This document shows positions 1 through 9,164 of a stretch of DNA of 64,000 nt, piece by piece. The DNA comes from Massilia sp. Leaf139 (lineage in GTDB: Bacteria > Pseudomonadota > Gammaproteobacteria > Burkholderiales > Burkholderiaceae_D). How positions within the stretch are numbered: the first letter of the stretch is position 1; each line of letters begins with the position of its first letter. The position numbers were made by a program, and so were the translations under genes. The notes under the pieces are model-generated. The model searched no databases, was not told where the DNA came from, and saw nothing but the letters and a program-made list of their open reading frames with translations. The stretch is from assembly GCF_001424165.1 (NCBI RefSeq), contig NZ_LMOJ01000027.1, forward strand, positions 101,868 to 165,867. Direction: 5' to 3'.

Positions 1-375
1 CAACACGGTTCCTGGCTCACGCCCGCTCTCGCCTTCGAACCCGGCCGCGTGCAAACGCCCCATGTAATCCGCCCACAGCGCCTCATGCTCGTTGCCGAGC
101 TTGTACAGGTAATCCCAGGTAAAAATCCCGCTCTCGTGCCCATCGTTGAACAGTGGCTTGACCGCATAGTTCCCGACCGGCTCGACGCCGCGGATGCCGA
201 CTTCGCGTTTGCCGACCTGCAGGACTTCCTGGCCGGGGCCGTGGCCCTTCACTTCGGCCGAGGGCGAGTACACGCGCATCAGCTCGAAGGGAATCGAAAA
301 GGCGCGGCCGTCATCGAAAGCGATGTCGAGCAAGCGGGACTTCTGGTGGACGGTCAGTTCGGTTGGAATCGGCAT
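1..375 (-). CDS. DUF971 family protein, 3' end outside window
   Basis: The frame opens at ATG 375 with MPIPTELTVHQKSRLLDIAF and stays open to the window edge, giving 125 codons with no stop, so the C-terminus is cut off. The sequence resembles DUF971, the small domain also found at the N-terminus of gamma-butyrobetaine hydroxylase: a short beta-rich stretch (LDIAFDDGRAFSIPFELMRV), a conserved VGNYAVKPLF segment near residue 75, then HESGIFTWDYLYKLG. Stand-alone family members are about 120-140 residues, so only a few residues should be missing. It follows the HIT gene by 10 bp on the same strand and is probably the third gene of that unit. Biochemical role unknown; some DUF971 proteins are linked to iron-sulfur proteins, which would suit the Fe-S oxidoreductase upstream, but that is inference. 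Confidence 0.85.
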   Translation of the reverse strand, partial: MPIPTELTVHQKSRLLDIAFDDGRAFSIPFELMRVYSPSAEVKGHGPGQEVLQVGKREVGIRGVEPVGNYAVKPLFNDGHESGIFTWDYLYKLGNEHEALWADYMGRLHAAGFEGESGREPGTVL

Positions 376-385
376 GGCTGATCTT

Positions 386-817
386 TTAGTCTTGATTAAA
401 ACGCCGCGCGATGGCCTGGGCCAGCTGCGGCAATAGCGCGCGCCGTGCGGTGAGCGCGGCGGCGTCGGGTTCGCGCACGGCGGCGGCCCACACGGGCGCC
501 GGGAAGTGCGCATCGTCAGTGTAGCGCGGGATCACGTGCCAGTGCAGGTGCGGCACGACGTTGCCGAGGCTCGCCACATTGATTTTGTGCGGCGCCATCG
601 TCTCGCGCACGGCCTGCTCCAGCTGGTACACGGCCTCGTTGAGCAGCAGACGGTCGTCACGGGACAGGTCGCTCATCTCGCGCACGTGGTCGCGCCAGAT
701 CACGCGGCAAAAGCCGGGATAGTTGGGGTCGTCGACGACGATGACCGCGAACTTGTCGTTGGCATACGCGGCCGGCGCGGCCAGCTGGCACAGCTCGCAG
801 TTGCGGTCAATCGTCAT
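386..817 (-). CDS. HIT family protein (histidine triad nucleotide hydrolase-like)
   Basis: The 143-residue protein carries the histidine triad signature PHLHWHVIPR near residues 88-97, the HxHxH core that binds and cleaves the alpha-phosphate of nucleotidyl substrates. The N-terminal CELC pair resembles the metal-binding Cys pair of other HIT proteins. Length and motif position fit a single-domain cytoplasmic hydrolase of the HIT branch; the substrate cannot be told from sequence. Its ATG (815-817) overlaps the stop codon of the upstream FAD/Fe-S oxidoreductase by four bases (ATGA), showing translational coupling, and the DUF971 gene follows after 10 bp. The three genes look like one transcription unit. 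Confidence 0.93.
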   Translation of the reverse strand: MTIDRNCELCQLAAPAAYANDKFAVIVVDDPNYPGFCRVIWRDHVREMSDLSRDDRLLLNEAVYQLEQAVRETMAPHKINVASLGNVVPHLHWHVIPRYTDDAHFPAPVWAAAVREPDAAALTARRALLPQLAQAIARRFNQD

Positions 818-3800
818 ACCAGCACCCGCTCGATGCCGCCGTTGTTCGCGCGCGCCACATAGTCCGGCAGCCAGTTCTCGCCCAGCAGGTGCTTCGCGAT
901 CTCGACCACGATGTAGTCGGCCGTGGTCTTCGAGTCGCCGTTGTAGCGCGACAGGCCCTGCAGGCAGGACGGGCAGCTGGTCAGCACCTTGACCTCACCC
1001 TCGAAACCGTCTTCGCGCAGTTTCGCCGCGCCCTTCTCCATCTCGCCTTCCTTGCGGTAGCGAACCTGGGTCGCGATGTCCGGACGCGTCACGGCAAAGG
1101 TGCCCGATTCGCCGCAGCAGCGCTCGTTCTTTTCGATCTTGACGTTGTCGAAGGTCGAGACCAGCGCGTTCACGGTCTTGATCGAATCCTGCATCTTCAT
1201 CGGCGTGTGGCAAGGGTCGTGGTACATGTAGCGCGTGCCTTCCACGCCTTCGAGCTTCACTCCTTTTTCGAGCAGGTATTCGTGGATGTCCATGATGCGG
1301 CAGCCCGGGAAGATCTTCTCGAACTCGTAGGTCGCGAGCTGGTCGTAGCAGGTGCCGCAGGAGACTAAGACTGTCTTGATGTCGAGGTAGTTCAGCGTGT
1401 TCGCCATCCGGTGGAACAGCACGCGGTTATCCGTCATCATCTTGTCGGCCTTGTCGTACTGGCCTGCTCCCCGTTGAGGATACCCGCAGCACAGGTAGCC
1501 CGGCGGCAGCACGGTCTGCACGCCCACTTCCCACAGCATCGCCTGGGTGGCAAGGCCGACTTGCGAGAACAGGCGCTCGGAACCGCAGCCCGGGAAGTAG
1601 AACACGGCTTCGCTGTCGGCGTTGGTCGCCTTCGGATTGCGGATGATCGGGATGACCTTGTCGTCCTCGATGTCGAGCAGCGCGCGCGCCGTCTTCTTCG
1701 GCAGGTTGCCCGGCATCTTCTTGTTGATGAAGTGGATCACCTGCTCGCGTACCGGTGCTTTACCCGTGGTCGGCGGCGGCGCCGCGGTCTGCTCTTTCGC
1801 GAATTTGCGCAGCAGCTGGTTGCCGAGTCGCTGGGCTTTAAAACCGATGCCGACCATCGCCTTGCGGGTGGCATTGATGGTGGTCGGATCGGTCGCGTTC
1901 AGGAAGAACATGGCCGCGCGATTCGCCGGTTTGAAGCTGCGCTTGTCCATCTTGCGCAGCAAATTCCGCATGTTCATCGAGACGTCGCCGAAGTCGATGT
2001 TCACGGGGCACGGCGTCACGCACTTGTGGCACACGGTGCAGTGGTCGGACACGTCCTCGAACTCTTCCCAGTGGCGGATCGAGACGCCGCGCCGGGTCTG
2101 CTCTTCGTAGAGGAAGGCTTCGATCAGCGCCGAGGTCGCAAGAATTTTATCGCGCGGCGAATACAGCAGGTTCGACTGCGGCACGTGGGTGGTGCAGACC
2201 GGCTTGCATTTACCGCAGCGCAGGCAGTCCTTGATCGAATGGGCGATCTCGCCGATGTCGCTCTGCTGCATGATCAGCGACTCGTGGCCCATCAGGCCGA
2301 ACGAAGGCGTGTAGGCGTTGCGCAGGTCGGCGTGGGCTTCCTTCAGGTTGAGCAGCTTGCCCTTGTTGAAGCGCCCTTCCGGGTCGACGCGCAATTTGTA
2401 GTCGCGGAAGTCCTGGATTTCGTCGTCCGTCAGGAATTCGAGCTTGGTGATGCCGATGCCGTGTTCGCCCGAGATCACGCCGTCCAGCGAACGCGCCAGC
2501 TTCATGATGCGCTCGACGGCTTTGTGCGCGTCTTGCAGCATCGCGTAATCGTCCGAGTTCACCGGCAGGTTCGTGTGGACGTTGCCGTCCCCGGCGTGCA
2601 TGTGCAGCGCCACGAAAACGCGCGAGCGCAGCACGCGTTTGTGGATGGCGGTCGTCTCGTCGAGGATGCATTTGTAGGCGGCGCCATTGAAAATCTGGCG
2701 CAGCGGCGCGCGCAGGTCGTGCTTCCACGAGATGCGCAGGGTGTGATCCTGCACCACGTCGAACAGCGTCGCATCCGGCTGACTGCCGATGCGCATATCG
2801 AAGGTGGAAGACAGGTGGCCGAGGCCCAGTTCGTCGAGGCGATGGTGGATGTCGCGCAGCGGCTGATCCAGATTGGCCAGCACGTAAGTCCAGCGCGCCT
2901 CGATCGCCTCGACCAGCGCCACGGCCTGCTCCGGCCTATCTCCCATGATCTCGTCGCGCGCGACGGTGTCGCCGCTGGCGTCGTCGCTCTTTTCCAGCGG
3001 CAGGTGGCCGCTGGCGAGGTAGGCATGCAGTTCGCCGGCCAGCTGCAGCTTGTTCTTGATCGACAGCTCGACGTTGATGCGCTCGATGCCGTCGGTGTAC
3101 TCGCCCATCCGGTTCAACGGGATGACGACGTCTTCGTTGATTTTAAAGGCGTTGGTGTGGCGCGCGATGGCCGCGGTGCGGGCGCGATCGAGCCAGAATT
3201 TTTTACGCGCTTCGGCACTCACCGCGACAAAGCCTTCGCCGACGCGCGTGTTCGCGATGCGCACCACTTCCGAGGCGGCCATGGCGACGGCATTCTCGTC
3301 GTCGCCGACGATGTCGCCGAACAGCGCCATTTTAGGGAGCGTGCCGCGCTTGGATTTGGTGGCGTAGCCGACCGCGCGCAGGTAGCGCTCGTCCAGGTGT
3401 TCCAGGCCGGCGAGACGGAGTGTCTCGAATTCCGGCTTGCCGTTCTTCGGCAGCGAATCGAGGTAGTCCTTGATCTCGACGATCGACGGAATCGCGTCGC
3501 GCGCCTGGCCGAAGAATTCCAGCGCCACCGTGCGCGTGAACTTCGGCATTTTATGGAGGATCCAGCGGCTCGAGGTGATCAGGCCGTCGGTACCCTCTTT
3601 CTGGATGCCCGGCAGGCCGGAGAGGAATTTGTCGGTGACGTCCTTGCCCAGGCCCTCTTTACGGAACTTGCGGCCTTCGATGGTCAGCGTCTCGGTGCGG
3701 AACGGCGCGCCGCGCGGCGCCCCTTTCACGGCCGGGTGCGTCCATTCGAGCTTGAACACGGCCGTCGGCGCGTCGTGGATCTTGCCCAGGTTGTGTTCCA

Positions 3801-4821
3801 GGCGCGTGACTTCCAGCCAGTCGCCGTTCGGGTCGACCATGCGCCAGGAGGCCAGATTGTCCAGCGCCGTGCCCCACAGGACGGCCTTCTTGCCGCCCGC
3901 GTTCATGGCGATGTTCCCGCCGATGCAGGAGGCGTGGGCCGAGGTCGGATCCACGGCGAACACGAAGCCGGCCTTTTCGGCCGCCTGCGAGACGCGCTGG
4001 GTGACGACGCCGGCGCCGGTGTGGATGGTCGCGTAGTCGCGGTCCACGCCCGGCAGGCGCGTCATCTCGACTTCGCCCAGGCCGATCAGCTTTTCGGTAT
4101 TGATCACGGCCGACATGCTGGTCAGCGGAATCGCGCCGCCCGTGTAGCCGGTGCCGCCGCCGCGCGGGATGATGGTCAGTCCCAGTTCGATACAGCCTTT
4201 CACCAGGCCCGCCATCTCCTCCTCGCTGTCGGGCACCAGCACCAGGAAGGGATATTCGACGCGCCAGTCGGTGGCGTCAGTCACGTGCGAGACGCGGTGC
4301 ATGCCGTCGAAGCGGATATTGCGTTTATCGGTGTAGGCGCCGAGCACGCTGCGCGCCTTCTTGCGCAGGTCGTACATCTCGCGGAACTCGCGGCCGAAGT
4401 CGTCGACGGCCCGGCGCGCGGCCGCCAGCAGCTGTTCGACGGCGGCGTTGCGGCTAGCATCAAGGGCGGCGTCGCCTTCGTGGGCGTCGACCGTGGTGCG
4501 GCGCTTGTCCACTTCGGCCAGGCGGTGATGCAGCGCGTCGATCAGCTTTTGCCGCCGCTTCGGGTTGTCCAGCATGTCGTCCTGCAGGTAGGGATTCCTG
4601 CGCACCACCCAGATATCGCCCAGCACCTCGTACAGCATGCGCGCCGAGCGCCCGGTCTGGCGTGCGCCGCGCAACTGGTCGAGCAGCTGCCAGGACGCTT
4701 CGCCGAGCAGGCGGATCACGATTTCGCGATCCGAGAACGAGGTGTAGTTGTAGGGGATTTCGCGCAGGCGCGCCGGTGCGTTATCGGCGAGCAGGGTCTG
4801 GATGTGTACTGGGGCGTTCAT
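814..4821 (-). CDS. FAD/FMN-binding oxidoreductase with Fe-S and CCG domains (DUF3683 type)
   Basis: This is a 1335-residue multidomain oxidoreductase. After an N-terminal DUF3683-like region (about 1-180) comes a PCMH-type FAD-binding domain with PRGGGTGYTGGAIP near residue 215, then an FAD-oxidase C-terminal region containing the HMHAGDGNVHTN signature. Two ferredoxin-like clusters follow: CLRCGKCKPVC near 865 and CTVCHKCVTPCP near 925. The C-terminal third has two CCG-type cysteine modules (CCGYPQRG near 1110, CCGESG near 1235) as in the GlpC/LldE/HdrB family. The architecture fuses the parts of D-lactate or glycolate dehydrogenase (GlcD plus GlcF), so oxidation of a D-2-hydroxyacid feeding quinone is likely; the substrate is unproven. 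ATG 4821 (MNAPVHIQTLL) was preferred to the upstream start at 4860. It heads a unit with the HIT and DUF971 genes. Confidence 0.92.
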   Translation of the reverse strand: MNAPVHIQTLLADNAPARLREIPYNYTSFSDREIVIRLLGEASWQLLDQLRGARQTGRSARMLYEVLGDIWVVRRNPYLQDDMLDNPKRRQKLIDALHHRLAEVDKRRTTVDAHEGDAALDASRNAAVEQLLAAARRAVDDFGREFREMYDLRKKARSVLGAYTDKRNIRFDGMHRVSHVTDATDWRVEYPFLVLVPDSEEEMAGLVKGCIELGLTIIPRGGGTGYTGGAIPLTSMSAVINTEKLIGLGEVEMTRLPGVDRDYATIHTGAGVVTQRVSQAAEKAGFVFAVDPTSAHASCIGGNIAMNAGGKKAVLWGTALDNLASWRMVDPNGDWLEVTRLEHNLGKIHDAPTAVFKLEWTHPAVKGAPRGAPFRTETLTIEGRKFRKEGLGKDVTDKFLSGLPGIQKEGTDGLITSSRWILHKMPKFTRTVALEFFGQARDAIPSIVEIKDYLDSLPKNGKPEFETLRLAGLEHLDERYLRAVGYATKSKRGTLPKMALFGDIVGDDENAVAMAASEVVRIANTRVGEGFVAVSAEARKKFWLDRARTAAIARHTNAFKINEDVVIPLNRMGEYTDGIERINVELSIKNKLQLAGELHAYLASGHLPLEKSDDASGDTVARDEIMGDRPEQAVALVEAIEARWTYVLANLDQPLRDIHHRLDELGLGHLSSTFDMRIGSQPDATLFDVVQDHTLRISWKHDLRAPLRQIFNGAAYKCILDETTAIHKRVLRSRVFVALHMHAGDGNVHTNLPVNSDDYAMLQDAHKAVERIMKLARSLDGVISGEHGIGITKLEFLTDDEIQDFRDYKLRVDPEGRFNKGKLLNLKEAHADLRNAYTPSFGLMGHESLIMQQSDIGEIAHSIKDCLRCGKCKPVCTTHVPQSNLLYSPRDKILATSALIEAFLYEEQTRRGVSIRHWEEFEDVSDHCTVCHKCVTPCPVNIDFGDVSMNMRNLLRKMDKRSFKPANRAAMFFLNATDPTTINATRKAMVGIGFKAQRLGNQLLRKFAKEQTAAPPPTTGKAPVREQVIHFINKKMPGNLPKKTARALLDIEDDKVIPIIRNPKATNADSEAVFYFPGCGSERLFSQVGLATQAMLWEVGVQTVLPPGYLCCGYPQRGAGQYDKADKMMTDNRVLFHRMANTLNYLDIKTVLVSCGTCYDQLATYEFEKIFPGCRIMDIHEYLLEKGVKLEGVEGTRYMYHDPCHTPMKMQDSIKTVNALVSTFDNVKIEKNERCCGESGTFAVTRPDIATQVRYRKEGEMEKGAAKLREDGFEGEVKVLTSCPSCLQGLSRYNGDSKTTADYIVVEIAKHLLGENWLPDYVARANNGGIERVLV

Positions 4822-5045
4822 GATGGATGAGACGTTTGGTCTGGCCCGAAGGACAACCATTCTAGCTTATTGCGCCGCACAACGCTGGGCAGCGGTATTT
4901 TCCAGACAAGCCCTGAAGCAACAAAATGCGGACACAGGCCGGTTCATGCAAATTTTCTTTGCAAAAATGGGCTTGCATGCAGCGAAGATATGCAGCGTGC
5001 GCTATCCACCCGAATCACATGAGTCCGCGTGACCCGCGCGAATGA

Positions 5046-5456
5046 CTAGCGTCGTGGCGCGGCGGCAAAGGGTTTGGCGGCCTCGGGCAAGCTCACCCAG
5101 GGCAGCTTGTCTTCGCAGAAAATCGCGACGCCCGGCACCAGCGTTTCGTGCCCCTGCACAGTGCCGAGATACAGCATGACCAGCCCTGTATAGGTATGCG
5201 GATTGGTGTTGAAGACGGGCGTGCCGCAGCGGCGGCAGAAGTGGCGCGTGGCGCGCTCGGTGACCGCATAGCTGGCGAGCGAATCGTCAGCCGCGGTGAC
5301 ATCGAACTGCGCTTCCTTGACGACGAGGTAGGACGAGAACGGCGCGCCCGTCATGCGCCGGCACATGCCGCAGTGGCAGGCCACGAGCTGCAGGGCCGGG
5401 CCGCCGATGCTGTACTGGATCTGGCCGCAAGTGCAGCCGCCGGACGATGCCTCCAT
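5046..5456 (-). CDS. GFA/CENP-V family zinc protein
   Basis: The 136-residue protein has the zinc-ligand pattern of the GFA (glutathione-dependent formaldehyde-activating enzyme-like) fold: CTCG at residues 8-11, CHCGMCRRMTGAPFSSYL near 27-44, and CRRCGTPVFNTN near 74-85. These Cys motifs bind two structural or catalytic zinc ions in the family. Most members outside true Gfa have no proven activity, so a role in formaldehyde-glutathione condensation is not claimed. It stands alone: the neighbouring minus-strand genes are 55 bp or more away on one side and about 220 bp on the other. The start at 5456 is the first ATG and puts the first Cys motif in its usual place. Confidence 0.9.
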   Translation of the reverse strand: MEASSGGCTCGQIQYSIGGPALQLVACHCGMCRRMTGAPFSSYLVVKEAQFDVTAADDSLASYAVTERATRHFCRRCGTPVFNTNPHTYTGLVMLYLGTVQGHETLVPGVAIFCEDKLPWVSLPEAAKPFAAAPRR

Positions 5457-5511
5457 ACTGCCTCCCGATCTTGAACAGAATGGCAGGAGTGTAGCTCAGC
5501 CAAGGAGTAGC

Positions 5512-6015
5512 TCAACCCGTTATCCGGGTGATCATCTCGCCCAGGTTGCGCCAGAAATCGTCGGGCACGTACAGCAGCACCAGGGTCATGGTCAGATAGC
5601 GCCCGAACTTCCCGATCGCCATGTACATCACGCTCGGCCAGAACGGCAGGTGCAGCCAGCCGGCCAGCGTGCAGAGCGGATCGCCGATGCCCGGCAGCCA
5701 GGACAACAGCATGGTCTTGGCGCCGTATTTGGCGAGCCAGCCGAACCAGCGGCTCTGGCGCTCCTTGGCAAAGGCGATCTTCGCGCGGTAGCCGAGCAGG
5801 TAGTCGACCGCGCCGCCGATGGTATTGCCGAGGGTGGCGACCAGGATCGCCGGCCAGAACATGGCGGGATTGGCCTTGATGACCGCGAACACGGCCGGCT
5901 CGGAACCGAGCGGCACCAGGGTAGCGGAGACGAATGCGATGACGAAGACCGACGTGAGCCCGACTGTGGGAGCGGCGAGAACCTTGAGCAGCCAGAGGAC
6001 AGCGGTTTCGATCAT
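5512..6015 (-). CDS. YqaA/DedA-like membrane protein (VTT domain)
   Basis: The 167-residue inner-membrane protein begins MIETAVLWLLKVLAAPTVGL at ATG 6015; longer upstream reading would add unrelated sequence. It has several hydrophobic segments and the VTT/SNARE-associated features of the DedA superfamily: an acidic residue in SATLVPLGSEPAVF, the glycine-rich GNTIGGAVDYLLGY, and W-LPGIGDPLCTLAGWL near residue 105. Larger DedA proteins act in phospholipid recycling and membrane potential maintenance; the short YqaA branch has no settled role. It is divergent to ilvA, with 193 bp between the starts. A palindromic ATTATAAT at 6046-6053 in that gap could serve as a -10 element in either direction. 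Confidence 0.88.
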   Translation of the reverse strand: MIETAVLWLLKVLAAPTVGLTSVFVIAFVSATLVPLGSEPAVFAVIKANPAMFWPAILVATLGNTIGGAVDYLLGYRAKIAFAKERQSRWFGWLAKYGAKTMLLSWLPGIGDPLCTLAGWLHLPFWPSVMYMAIGKFGRYLTMTLVLLYVPDDFWRNLGEMITRITG

Positions 6016-6045
6016 CGGTTGGGGGTTCGGCAGTTGGAGGCGTCC

Positions 6046-6053
6046 ATTATAAT
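6046..6053. promoter_or_regulatory. possible shared -10 element, yqaA-like gene / ilvA
   Basis: The self-complementary ATTATAAT gives a perfect TATAAT hexamer on both strands inside the divergent intergenic region. No convincing -35 hexamer lies 16-18 bp away on either side, so this is a weak call. If used for ilvA it implies a leader of about 150 nt. Confidence 0.3.
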
Positions 6054-6208
6054 GAGGAAAACACATCGCCCCGACACGATACGAAGAGCCTGCAACCCAG
6101 ATCTTCTTGTCGCACTGCAGCCAGGTCACCCGCCACGGTAAACAGTCTCGCGTCACAGGAACCAGGACACTGGCCACACATCCGCCCTTCCACGCTTTCA
6201 AGCTGACC

Positions 6209-7741
6209 ATGACCACCGACTACCTGAAAAAAATCCTCACCGCGCGCGTCTACGACGTGGCCGAGGAAACGCCGCTCGAACTGGCGCCCACCCTGTCGCA
6301 GCGCTTTGGCAACCGCATCTATTTCAAGCGCGAAGACATGCAAAGCGTCTTCAGCTTCAAGCTGCGCGGCGCCTACAACAAGATGGCGCATCTCCCGCAA
6401 GAGGCCTTGAAGCGCGGCGTCATCTGCGCTTCGGCCGGCAACCATGCGCAAGGCGTGGCCCTGTCCGCCGCGCGCCTCGGCTGCCGCGCCCTGATCGTGA
6501 TGCCGACCACGACGCCGCAAGTGAAAATCGACGCCGTCAAGGCGCGCGGCGGCAATGCGGTCGAAGTCGTCCTGCATGGCGACTCCTACACCGACGCCTA
6601 CCACCACGCGCTCACGCTCGAACGCGAACAGAAGCTGGCCTTTGTCCACCCCTTCGACGATCCGGACGTGATCGCCGGCCAGGGCACGATCGGCATGGAG
6701 ATCCTGCGCCAGCACTCCGGCCCGATCCACGCGATCTTTGTCGCCATCGGCGGCGGCGGCCTGATCTCGGGCATCGGCGCTTATGTAAAAGCGGTGCGGC
6801 CCGACATCCGGATCATCGGCGTGCAGTCGATCGACTCGGACGCGATGGCGAAGAGTCTGAAAGCCGGCGAGCGCGTCACGCTGCCCGACGTCGGCCTGTT
6901 CTCGGACGGTACCGCCGTGCGCCTGGTGGGCGAAGAGACCTTCCGCGTGGCGAAGGAAGTCGTCGACGAGATCATCCTGGTCGACACCGATGCGATTTGC
7001 GCCGCGATCCAGGACGTGTTCCAGGACACGCGCTCCATTCTCGAGCCGGCCGGCGCGCTGGCCGTGGCCGGCGCCAAGGCCTATGTGGAGCGCTCGCAGA
7101 TGAACCGCCAGCCCGTGAAAAACGAGACCCTGGTGGCGGTGGCCTGCGGCGCCAACATGAACTTCGACCGCCTGCGCTTCGTGGCCGAACGCGCCGAACT
7201 GGGCGAGGCGCGCGAGGCCGTGTTCGCGGTGACGATTCCCGAGCAGCGCGGCAGTTTCAAACGTTTCTGTGCGCTGGTCGGCGCGCGCAACGTCACCGAG
7301 TTCAACTACCGCATCAGCGACGCGCGCCAGGCGCACGTGTTCGTCGGCGTGCAGGTGGGCAGCCGCGGCGAATCGAGCCTGCTGGCGCACACCTTCGAGC
7401 AGCACGATTTCGCCACCCTCGACCTCACCCACGACGAGCTGGCCAAGCTCCACATCCGCCACCTGGTCGGCGGCAAGAGCACGCTGGCGCAGGACGAGCT
7501 GCTGTACCGCTTCGAATTCCCCGAGCGCCCCGGCGCGCTGATGCGCTTCCTCGACAGCATGGCGCCGAACTGGAATATCTCGCTGTTCCATTACCGGAAC
7601 CAGGGCGGCGACGTCGGCCGGATCCTGGTGGGATTGCAGGTGCCGAACGGGGAGATGGACGAGTTCCGGCAGTTCCTGGCGACGCTGGGGTATCGGTATT
7701 GGGATGAGACGGCGAACCCGGTGTACAAGCTGTTTTTGTAG
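6209..7741 (+). CDS. ilvA: Threonine ammonia-lyase, biosynthetic
   Basis: IlvA deaminates threonine to 2-oxobutanoate, the first committed step of isoleucine synthesis, in the cytoplasm with PLP. The 510-residue length is typical of the long, feedback-regulated form. The PLP lysine sits in SFKLRGAYNKM near residue 53, the phosphate-binding loop is GGGGLISGIG near 180, and the N-terminal KREDMQSVFS matches the family. The C-terminal region from about 335 holds two ACT-like regulatory subdomains (EQRGSFKRFCALVGARNVTE and ERPGALMRFLDSMAPNWNIS), the site of isoleucine/valine control in E. coli IlvA. ATG 6209 (MTTDYLKKIL) is preferred to the upstream ATG 6107, which adds nonconserved sequence. A dispersed inverted element follows the gene. 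Confidence 0.97.
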   Translation: MTTDYLKKILTARVYDVAEETPLELAPTLSQRFGNRIYFKREDMQSVFSFKLRGAYNKMAHLPQEALKRGVICASAGNHAQGVALSAARLGCRALIVMPTTTPQVKIDAVKARGGNAVEVVLHGDSYTDAYHHALTLEREQKLAFVHPFDDPDVIAGQGTIGMEILRQHSGPIHAIFVAIGGGGLISGIGAYVKAVRPDIRIIGVQSIDSDAMAKSLKAGERVTLPDVGLFSDGTAVRLVGEETFRVAKEVVDEIILVDTDAICAAIQDVFQDTRSILEPAGALAVAGAKAYVERSQMNRQPVKNETLVAVACGANMNFDRLRFVAERAELGEAREAVFAVTIPEQRGSFKRFCALVGARNVTEFNYRISDARQAHVFVGVQVGSRGESSLLAHTFEQHDFATLDLTHDELAKLHIRHLVGGKSTLAQDELLYRFEFPERPGALMRFLDSMAPNWNISLFHYRNQGGDVGRILVGLQVPNGEMDEFRQFLATLGYRYWDETANPVYKLFL

Positions 7742-7768
7742 TGCGTCTTCCTCGGCGGGCATGCGTGC

Positions 7769-7918
7769 GTTGAACGCGTGGGCGGCGCATACGCCGCGTC
7801 TGTTCGCTTTGCCCGGTGGAGCCGACCACCCTACGTCGTAGCTGGCATACCCGTAGGGTGGGCGGCTACACCCGCATAATGAATCATTGTCGAGGCAAAC
7901 GCCGCCCACGCGTTCAAC
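7769..7918. repeat. Dispersed inverted intergenic element, copy R1
   Basis: Two roughly 67-bp units face each other. The left unit (7769-7835) runs from GTTGAACGCGTGGGCGGC to CCACCCTACG; the right unit (7852-7918) is its approximate reverse complement, from CGTAGGGTGGGCGGC to GCCGCCCACGCGTTCAAC. The spacer is 16 bp. The same termini recur at five other intergenic sites in this window. This copy lies between ilvA and queF, which are co-oriented; together with about 150 bp of plain sequence before queF it fills the whole 326-bp gap. Confidence 0.9.
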
Positions 7919-8067
7919 CAGCGCCAGAAACCTCGCGCCATTCAAGCGGACACGGCGCGCAAGCCCTCCCATAAAGGTGTACGATACGCCGCTTTGCCGC
8001 CGCCGCGCCGGCATCGCAGGGCGACGCACCGCCTGTTGCGCAGCGCCGGCGCATCGAGACCAGACCC

Positions 8068-8898
8068 ATGAACAATACTCCCGATCAATCGCCACTTGGC
8101 AAATCCTCCGCCTACCAGACCGAGTACGCGCCCGAGCTGCTGTTTCCGATTCCGCGCCAGCAAAAGCGCGAGGAACTGGCGATATCCGGTACGCTGCCCT
8201 TCTTCGGCCTCGACATCTGGAACGCCTACGAATTGTCGTGGCTGAACATGCGCGGCAAGCCGCAGGTGGCGATCGCAACCATCAGCGCGCCGGCCGATTC
8301 GCCGAACATCGTCGAATCGAAGTCCTTCAAGCTCTACCTGAACTCTTTCAACCAGACCCGCGTGGCCGGCGTCGACGCTTTGAAATCGCTGCTGCGCGAA
8401 GACCTGTCGAACGCCTTCGGCGCGCCGGTGCACATCACGATCACCGAGCCGGAAGGGTTCGGCCAGCTCAAGATGGGCGAGCTCGAGGGCCTGTCGATCG
8501 ACCGCCTCGACATCGAGGTCAACGCCTATTCGCCAGCGCCGCACCTGCTGACAGCCAATTTCGACGAAGCGCCGGTCGAGGAAACCCTGGTCTCGAACCT
8601 GCTGAAATCGAATTGCCTGGTGACGGGCCAGCCGGACTGGGGCAGCGTGCAGATCGAGTATGTCGGGCCGCAGATCGACCAGGAAGGCTTGTTGCGCTAC
8701 CTGATCGGCTTCCGCGAACACAATGAATTTCACGAGCAATGTGTCGAGCGCATCTTCATCGACATCCTGCGTCAGTGCAAACCGAGCAAGCTGGCCGTGT
8801 ATGCGCGCTATACGCGCCGCGGTGGGCTTGATATCAACCCATGGCGCGCCAACTTTAGTACCGGGCGCCCGCACAATTTACGCGGTGCGCGCCAGTAA
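8068..8898 (+). CDS. queF: NADPH-dependent 7-cyano-7-deazaguanine reductase
   Basis: QueF reduces preQ0 to preQ1, a four-electron nitrile-to-amine reduction in queuosine biosynthesis for tRNA modification. At 276 residues it is the long, two-domain (tandem T-fold) form seen in E. coli. The family signature ESKSFKLYLNSFNQTR lies near residues 87-102 and binds NADPH and substrate; the catalytic cysteine is in SNCLVTGQPDWGSV near 183; and EHNEFHEQCVERI near 222 supplies the conserved Glu/His substrate-binding residues. It stands between repeat R1 and the ptsN promoter region and is probably monocistronic. No preQ1 riboswitch was recognised upstream. Confidence 0.96.
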   Translation: MNNTPDQSPLGKSSAYQTEYAPELLFPIPRQQKREELAISGTLPFFGLDIWNAYELSWLNMRGKPQVAIATISAPADSPNIVESKSFKLYLNSFNQTRVAGVDALKSLLREDLSNAFGAPVHITITEPEGFGQLKMGELEGLSIDRLDIEVNAYSPAPHLLTANFDEAPVEETLVSNLLKSNCLVTGQPDWGSVQIEYVGPQIDQEGLLRYLIGFREHNEFHEQCVERIFIDILRQCKPSKLAVYARYTRRGGLDINPWRANFSTGRPHNLRGARQ

Positions 8899-9164
8899 AC
8901 AGGTTCGCTGTCCTGTACCTTTCCAGCCACAGAAACTGACGAAAAAACAACAGTCGGTATGGCCGAGTTGATTGCCCATTTTTTAGGCAAAAACGGGGAA
9001 ACCACGGCCAATCGGGCCTGTCTCCCCCCTTTATTCAGTGCGCATCGTTTTTCGATACGGAAATTGCGTGAACTCTTGTGGAAGCGCAAACAGCGCTCAC
9101 GACACTACTGGCTGAAAGGTCGAATCGGGGCTGCGACAGGCGTAGGATACCGACGCGAAATCGA
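8899..9164. other. Non-coding stretch between queF and the ptsN promoter
   Basis: The gap from queF to ptsN is 341 bp. Apart from the ptsN promoter at its right end I see no gene: a 77-codon plus-strand frame starting at 8959 runs into the promoter and has no recognisable features. A possible weak hairpin near 8971-8990 (TTGCC with GGCAA) is the only structure noted. Confidence 0.5.

Noticed and set aside
1411..4830. Open plus-strand frame of 1139 codons
   Set aside because: It is antisense to the FAD/Fe-S oxidoreductase, has a His/Arg/Val-rich composition with no domains, and is a by-product of high GC at third codon positions.
6107..6208. N-terminal extension of IlvA from an upstream ATG
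   Set aside because: The added 34 residues do not resemble the family; ATG 6209 gives the conserved start.
7742..8067. Possible preQ1 riboswitch before queF
   Set aside because: The region is occupied by the dispersed inverted element; no preQ1 aptamer features were seen.
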